NCBI GenBank assembly: GCA_964519835.1
Contig: CAZFLD010000109.1
Span: 1-10,828, forward strand
Direction of reading: 5' to 3'
Origin: CAZFLD01 sp964519835
Lineage (GTDB): Bacteria; Spirochaetota; Spirochaetia; DSM-27196; CAZFLD01
Length of the DNA stretch: 10,828 nucleotides
Below the pieces are notes generated by a model. The model was not told where the DNA came from and did not search any database. It saw only the letters and a program-made list of their open reading frames with translations. The position numbers were made by a program, and so were the translations under genes. Below, in pieces: positions 6,937 through 10,828 of this stretch; positions within the stretch are counted from its first letter, which is position 1, and each line of letters opens with the position of its first letter.

Positions 6937-8466
6937 ATGCGCGAGGACTACATTCTGGAGATGCGGGACATCACCAAGGACTTCCCGGGTGTGCGTGCGC
7001 TCGACGGCGTCAACTTGCGGGTACGTCGTGGTGAGATCCACGCGCTCGTGGGGGAGAACGGCGCCGGCAAGTCGACCCTCATGAAGATCCTCAGCGGCCT
7101 GTATCCGGCGGGCACGTACGAAGGTTCGATCCTGGTGGACGACAGCGACGTAAGCTTCGCCGGTATCAAAGAGAGCGAAGCTGCGGGAATCGCGGTCATC
7201 TACCAGGAGCTCGCCCTCGTCCGCCTATTGAACGTAACGGAGAACATCTTCCTCGGCAATGAGATAACAAGCGGCATCAGCATCGACTGGACCCGTGCCT
7301 ATGCCAAAGCGACCGACCTTCTCCAACAGGTCGGCCTGAACGTGAACCCAAGAACCCAGGTTCTCAAACTCGGCATCGGCGCCCAGCAGCTGGTCGAGAT
7401 CGCGAAGGCGCTTTACAAGAACGCCCGCATTCTTGTCCTCGACGAACCGACGGCTGCCCTCAACGAAACCGAAACGCAGAACCTACTGAGCATTATCCGC
7501 AAGCTGCGGGACACCGGTGTCACCTGCATCTACATCTCTCACAAGTTGGAAGAGGTCAACTCGATTGCCGATTCGGTCACCGTTCTCCGCGACGGCCGTT
7601 CCATTCAGACGCGTCACCCGAGCGACGGCGATGAGGTTACCGAAGCGCTTATCATCTCCATGATGGTTGGACGGGAACTCACCGAGCGCTTTCCCCGGGT
7701 GGAGCACGTCGCCGGCAAGACCTTGCTGGAGGTTCGAGACTGGAACGTTTACGATCCCGAGCGTCCCAACCGAAAGATCCTGGACAATATCAGCTTCGAG
7801 GTTCGGGAGGGCGAGATTTTGGGAATCGCCGGGCTTATGGGCGCCGGCCGGACCGAGCTCGCGACAAGCATCTTCGGCGCCTACGGTGCAAAACGCAGCG
7901 GAACGATTCTTCTCGACGGAAAGAAACTCACCATCAACGAGCCGTCCGACGCCATTCGGAGCGGCATCAGTTACGTTACCGAGGACCGGAAAGAAAAGGG
8001 CTTGGTCCTCAACATGGACATCGTCCAAAACTCCACACTTGCCTCGCACTTCCGTATCGCACCGGGAGGCATTCTCAACAAGCTGCAGGAGATCGTCGAG
8101 GCCCGTACCTACACCAGCCGGCTTCAGGTAAAGATGTCGTCGCTGGAACAGGCAACCCGGAGCCTTTCCGGGGGGAACCAGCAGAAGGTGGTTCTTTCCA
8201 AGTGGCTTATGACCAAGCCGCGAATACTTCTTCTGGACGAGCCAACGAGGGGCATAGATGTGGGCGCGAAGTTTGAGATCTACAACATCATGAATCAACT
8301 TGTGGAGGACGGCGTCGGGATAGTCATGATCTCTTCCGAGCTGCCCGAAGTCTTAGGGATTACCGATCGCATCCTCGTGATGCACCAGGGTCGCCTCGCC
8401 GGATCACAGCAGTGGAACGACGCGACACAGGAATCGATCATGCACATGGCAACGGGAGGCCGATAG
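6937..8466 (+). CDS. xylG: Xylose ABC importer, twin-cassette ATPase XylG (CUT2/MglA family)
   Basis: A 509-aa cytoplasmic ATPase with two fused nucleotide-binding domains that energises sugar uptake through XylH. Domain 1 has Walker A GENGAGKST (39-47), a degenerate signature (GIGAQQLVEIAKAL near 147-159, no LSGGQ) and Walker B ILVLDEPTAAL with D169-E170. Domain 2 has the variant P-loop GLMGAGRTE (299-307), the canonical signature LSGGNQQK (410-417) and Walker B ILLLDEPTRGIDVG (D434-E435). This asymmetry is normal for CUT2 ATPases such as XylG, RbsA and MglA, and the length fits. ATG 6937 has GGAGG 6 nt upstream. The stop is 2 bp before xylH. XylG is preferred over RbsA or MglA because xylF lies next to it. 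Confidence 0.93.
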   Translation: MREDYILEMRDITKDFPGVRALDGVNLRVRRGEIHALVGENGAGKSTLMKILSGLYPAGTYEGSILVDDSDVSFAGIKESEAAGIAVIYQELALVRLLNVTENIFLGNEITSGISIDWTRAYAKATDLLQQVGLNVNPRTQVLKLGIGAQQLVEIAKALYKNARILVLDEPTAALNETETQNLLSIIRKLRDTGVTCIYISHKLEEVNSIADSVTVLRDGRSIQTRHPSDGDEVTEALIISMMVGRELTERFPRVEHVAGKTLLEVRDWNVYDPERPNRKILDNISFEVREGEILGIAGLMGAGRTELATSIFGAYGAKRSGTILLDGKKLTINEPSDAIRSGISYVTEDRKEKGLVLNMDIVQNSTLASHFRIAPGGILNKLQEIVEARTYTSRLQVKMSSLEQATRSLSGGNQQKVVLSKWLMTKPRILLLDEPTRGIDVGAKFEIYNIMNQLVEDGVGIVMISSELPEVLGITDRILVMHQGRLAGSQQWNDATQESIMHMATGGR

Positions 8467-8468
8467 AG

Positions 8469-9665
8469 ATGTCCGATCATGAGCGTTCCTTCAAGCACAT
8501 TCTCAAGGATCAGCTTTCGACCAATGTGAAGCAGTACGCGATGTTTATTGCCCTGCTCGCGGTCTGGGTCCTGTTCACGGTCCTGACCAACGGGACCTTT
8601 TTGTCTTCCCGCAACATTACCAACCTCTTTCTGCAGGCCTCGCACATCGCGATTCTTGCGGTAGGCATGGTGCTGGTGATAGTGGCCGGGCACATTGACC
8701 TCTCCGTAGGCTCACTTATGGGGTTCATCGGCGCGATTGCCGCCGTTCTCCAGGTGAACCTCGGGTGGTCGACCCTGCCCGTTATCCTGGTGGCGTTGGT
8801 CGTAGGAGCGGTGATAGGTCTGTGGCAGGGCTTCTGGGTCGCCTACCGCGGCATCCCGGCCTTTATCGTCACCCTTGCCGGCATGACCATGTTCAGAGGC
8901 GGCATCATTGCCGTTACCCGAGGGGCGACCATCGCTCCGCTCTCCGAGCCGTTCCGGGCGATAGGGCAAGGCTACCTTCCTAGAATACTTAATCCCGAGG
9001 CTCGCACCGGCTTTCATGAGGTCAGCGCCATAGTCGGTGGGATTTTTGTGCTGGTCTTTGTGATTCGTCAGATCGCCAATCGCAGAAGGCGGGTTCAGTA
9101 CGGCTTCGAGGTGCTGCCCGGGCGGATCGAGGTGCTTCGCCTTGTTCTTATCAGCGCTCTGATCTCCGCCTTTTTTGGGATCCTTGTCTTCTACCGAGGC
9201 ATCCCCTGGGTCGTGATCATCATCCTCGGGCTGACCCTGTTGTACACCTTTTTGACCGAGAACACCGTATTCGGTAGACAGGTGTACGCCCTCGGCGGAA
9301 ACAAGGAGGCCGCCCGCCTCTCCGGAATCAACATCAGGCGGCGGACGCTGATGATTTTTGTCAGCATGGGGCTTCTCTCCGCGGTGGCCGGCATCGTCTT
9401 TACGGCCCGTCTCAACGCCGCAAGCGCCCAGGCCGGCACCCTCGTCGAGCTGGACACCATCGCGGCCACCATCATTGGCGGTACCAGCACGCTCGGAGGC
9501 GTGGGAACCGTGTTCGGCGCCATTATCGGTGCGCTTCTTATGTCCAGCGTAAACAACGGCATGTCACTCATGAACCTCTCCTCCGACGTGCAGATGATCG
9601 TTCGGGGAGCCATTCTCCTGCTCGCGGTCTGGTTCGACATTTCTTCGCGACGGGCGCAGAGCTGA
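8469..9665 (+). CDS. xylH: Xylose ABC importer permease XylH (CUT2)
   Basis: A 398-aa inner-membrane permease (BPD_transp_2 family) with about ten hydrophobic segments, forming the sugar channel together with XylG. It opens with a hydrophilic N-terminus, then TM1 (YAMFIALLAVWVLFTVLT), the family block GHIDLSVGSLMGFIGAIAA, and GIPAFIVTLAGMTMFRGG. A long charged cytoplasmic loop with RRRRVQYG follows, then YALGGNKEAARLSGI (GGN at 276-278), a conserved ATPase-contact motif in CUT2 permeases, and GGTSTLGGVGTVFGAIIGAL near the C-terminus. The extra length relative to about 330-aa RbsC, and the loop around residues 200-225, are typical of XylH. ATG 8469 follows the xylG stop by 2 bp, with GGAGG 9 nt upstream. 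No further sugar-metabolism gene follows: no xylA or xylB is in the window. Confidence 0.93.
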   Translation: MSDHERSFKHILKDQLSTNVKQYAMFIALLAVWVLFTVLTNGTFLSSRNITNLFLQASHIAILAVGMVLVIVAGHIDLSVGSLMGFIGAIAAVLQVNLGWSTLPVILVALVVGAVIGLWQGFWVAYRGIPAFIVTLAGMTMFRGGIIAVTRGATIAPLSEPFRAIGQGYLPRILNPEARTGFHEVSAIVGGIFVLVFVIRQIANRRRRVQYGFEVLPGRIEVLRLVLISALISAFFGILVFYRGIPWVVIIILGLTLLYTFLTENTVFGRQVYALGGNKEAARLSGINIRRRTLMIFVSMGLLSAVAGIVFTARLNAASAQAGTLVELDTIAATIIGGTSTLGGVGTVFGAIIGALLMSSVNNGMSLMNLSSDVQMIVRGAILLLAVWFDISSRRAQS

Positions 9666-9673
9666 TCTGCGCC
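9653..9673 (+). terminator. Stem-loop overlapping the xylH stop codon
   Basis: GGCGCAGA (9653-9660), loop GCTGA containing the TGA stop, TCTGCGCC (9666-9673) form a perfect 8-bp stem. No T-tract follows, so it is not a classical intrinsic terminator. It may protect the mRNA 3' end or assist factor-dependent termination. Confidence 0.45.
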
Positions 9674-9714
9674 GCGCCAATCGGCAGGAACCGGTGACCT
9701 CCGTCGGACATCGG

Positions 9715-9795
9715 CCTGCCGACTACCGCCGGCCGATCGACCATCCGGGTAAACGCGTGAGCCATGAGACGATCTACCAGTTCATCTTCAAGATA
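9715..9795 (+). pseudogene. IS30-family transposase fragment, plus strand
   Basis: The plus strand encodes PIDHPGKRVSHETIYQFIF (9736-9792), which matches the segment of IS30-family transposases that follows WSPEQIAGRL. Upstream residues (RPADYRR) look like a damaged version of that WSPEQIAGRL block, two residues short. No N-terminal helix-turn-helix and no DDE catalytic domain is present. The plus-strand frame runs on to 9903, but beyond about 9795 it is antisense to the heparinase-like remnant, so this is a short scrap and not a gene. Identification is from family motifs only. Confidence 0.65.
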
Positions 9796-9799
9796 CGGC

Positions 9800-10580
9800 G
9801 GGATTCGACAAATTGCCTCGGGCGCGGGTGTTTCCGGCATATCCGGCCCGTGGACAAACAGGTCCAGGGCGCCAGGTATCTCACCCGAGCTGCAACTTCA
9901 TAGGCAGCAATTGCACGAGAGCAGCTCGAATCGTGGTAGCCCGTTCCCTCGTGAGATGCACCGTCGTCAAGAATGTAGTTTTCGACAGACTGCGTAAGTG
10001 CCGCAAGATACCAGTCGATTCCATTCCCACCGAAGTCGAGCATCTTTTCCAGCGCCCTGACAATAATGACCCCTGCAGACGCAAAGAAAATTGCCTGATT
10101 ATTCTCCCGCATGCACGCATACTTGCGCAGACTGTAGTCGATCATGGGGAGCGCCTTGGTGCTGAGAGCGCGTGCGACAAACGCCAGACCGATTGGTGTA
10201 AGAAGATCGCCGGTCCAATCGACTGCTCTGGCCACGGCCTCTGAGATCGTCATGGCTGTGAACGCACGGTGATCCCATTGTGCGCTGGAGCGCGTGATCA
10301 TAAATGAATCGTCCCGGTGGGTGCAGTGCGCGGCCGATAGCACGTGTCTTAGTCCAACTCGCGCGTATCGAGGGTTATTCTCCAGCAGCCCGAATAGGCT
10401 GCGCACTTTCATCGCCTCAAGAGAAATCGGTCGCGGGTCACCCTGATCGCGGCCAAGGTCGTGCTCAAAACGGCCATCTCCGTGTGTTGGTTGCGCCAGA
10501 TGCTCCAGAATCCCCTCTTCAGGCTCTGAGTCGAGAAAGGAATCTGCGCTCTCCCTGATTTGCTGCCGGACCGGTCTGTA
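9800..10580 (-). pseudogene. Heparinase II/III-like (polysaccharide lyase) gene fragment
   Basis: The minus strand reads a protein resembling the N-terminal alpha-helical half of heparinase II/III or alginate-lyase-like enzymes. Supporting blocks are VARAVDWTGDLLTPIG, RALSTKALPMIDYSL, ENNQAIFFASAGVI and ILDDGASHEGTGYHDSS. The frame holds down to about 9870 (EVAARVRYL), where a shift to another minus-strand frame gives a better continuation (ALDLFVHGPDMPETPAPEA). Similarity ends at the IS30 scrap near 9800. The C-terminal beta-sandwich domain is absent, so no active lyase is expected. The 5' end is uncertain; from about 10580 upstream the sequence is low-complexity and G+C-rich. Base composition is more A+T-rich than the xyl genes, which suggests a different origin. 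The family assignment is by general pattern. Confidence 0.55.
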
Positions 10581-10772
10581 GGCAGGATCTGGGCGCATCC
10601 CCGTCCGCAGCGCTGCGCGCCGCAGCCGTGGACCGCGTGCTCCGCTTGTACTCCTCGGGCCCGCCGGGCCCTGCGGGGTACCGCTGCGCCCGCTTGCGCG
10701 GGGAGTCTCGCTCACCCGACTGAGAAATCGACACCGATCGGTATCATGCCGAGCTTCCGGGCCACTTCCTGC
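10581..10772. other. G+C-rich, palindrome-dense junction without a recognisable gene
   Basis: This stretch joins the heparinase-like fragment to the right-hand IS30 scrap. It holds short palindromes, including GGGCCCG-C-CGGGCCC (10657-10671) and GCTGCG-CGC-CGCAGC around 10611-10626. The minus-strand frame stays open across it and encodes an Arg, Gly, Ser and Pro-rich text that I do not recognise. Confidence 0.4.
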
Positions 10773-10826
10773 GAGGCGACCGGCTATTTGCTCGGAGCTC
10801 CATCCGAGCTTGAGATGTTGTTGTAT
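10773..10826 (-). pseudogene. IS30-family transposase fragment, minus strand, cut by window end
   Basis: The minus strand encodes QQHLKLGWSSEQIAGRL, a near-perfect match to the WSPEQIAGRL block of IS30-family transposases. The expected next residues (PIDHPG...) are missing. After GRL the frame stays open but becomes unrelated low-complexity sequence and then the heparinase-like fragment. The N-terminal part would lie beyond the right edge, so whether an intact 5' half exists cannot be seen here. Confidence 0.65.
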
Positions 10827-10828
10827 GT

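Noticed and set aside
9694..9903. Plus-strand 69-codon frame as a small gene
   Set aside because: Only its first third resembles IS30 transposase; the rest is antisense to the heparinase-like fragment.
1..10828. CRISPR arrays, tRNA or rRNA genes, phage genes
   Set aside because: No spaced direct repeats, no tRNA-like cloverleaf and no structural RNA pattern were seen; this was a reading by eye, not a covariance search.

Overview
The window (about 62% G+C by eye) carries a complete, co-oriented pentose-sensing and pentose-uptake locus on the + strand, flanked on both sides by decayed mobile-element sequence. The YesM/LytS-type kinase with a YesN-type AraC regulator, the XylFGH-type importer, the high G+C and the XylF signal peptide ending in STFA-GGQ together suggest a bacterium of the Spirochaetota. 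That placement is an inference, not a proof.

Layout. Positions 1-402 (minus strand) hold the N-terminal part of an IS1380-family transposase that has lost at least three internal pieces. Positions 542-5654 form a tightly packed sensory operon: a membrane-anchored periplasmic binding protein, a two-TM histidine kinase, a REC-AraC response regulator and a XylF-like lipoprotein. Every junction overlaps (4, 8 and 14 bp). A 182-bp gap (5655-5836) follows, and is the only obvious place for a regulated promoter inside the locus. Then come xylF (soluble xylose-binding protein), xylG (twin-cassette ATPase) and xylH (permease). Between xylF and xylG lies a strong intrinsic terminator whose U-tract runs straight into the xylG ribosome binding site. 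A second hairpin overlaps the xylH stop codon. Positions 9690-10828 are degenerate: a heparinase II/III-like fragment on the minus strand, frameshifted and truncated, with an IS30-family transposase scrap at each end, both pointing inward.

How it works together. The first three genes match the XylFII-LytS-YesN three-component D-xylose sensing system described in Clostridium beijerinckii: the anchored binding protein reports periplasmic sugar to the kinase, which phosphorylates the AraC-type regulator, which in turn activates xylFGH. The unusual point is a fourth gene in the sensory operon. It is a second XylF-like protein, made as a lipoprotein, translationally coupled to the regulator, and ending in the same SRDDVY tail as xylF. 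The locus therefore encodes three periplasmic sugar-binding proteins for one importer. The xylF/xylG terminator, with its overlapping alternative hairpin, is a likely device for making much more binding protein than ATPase and permease.
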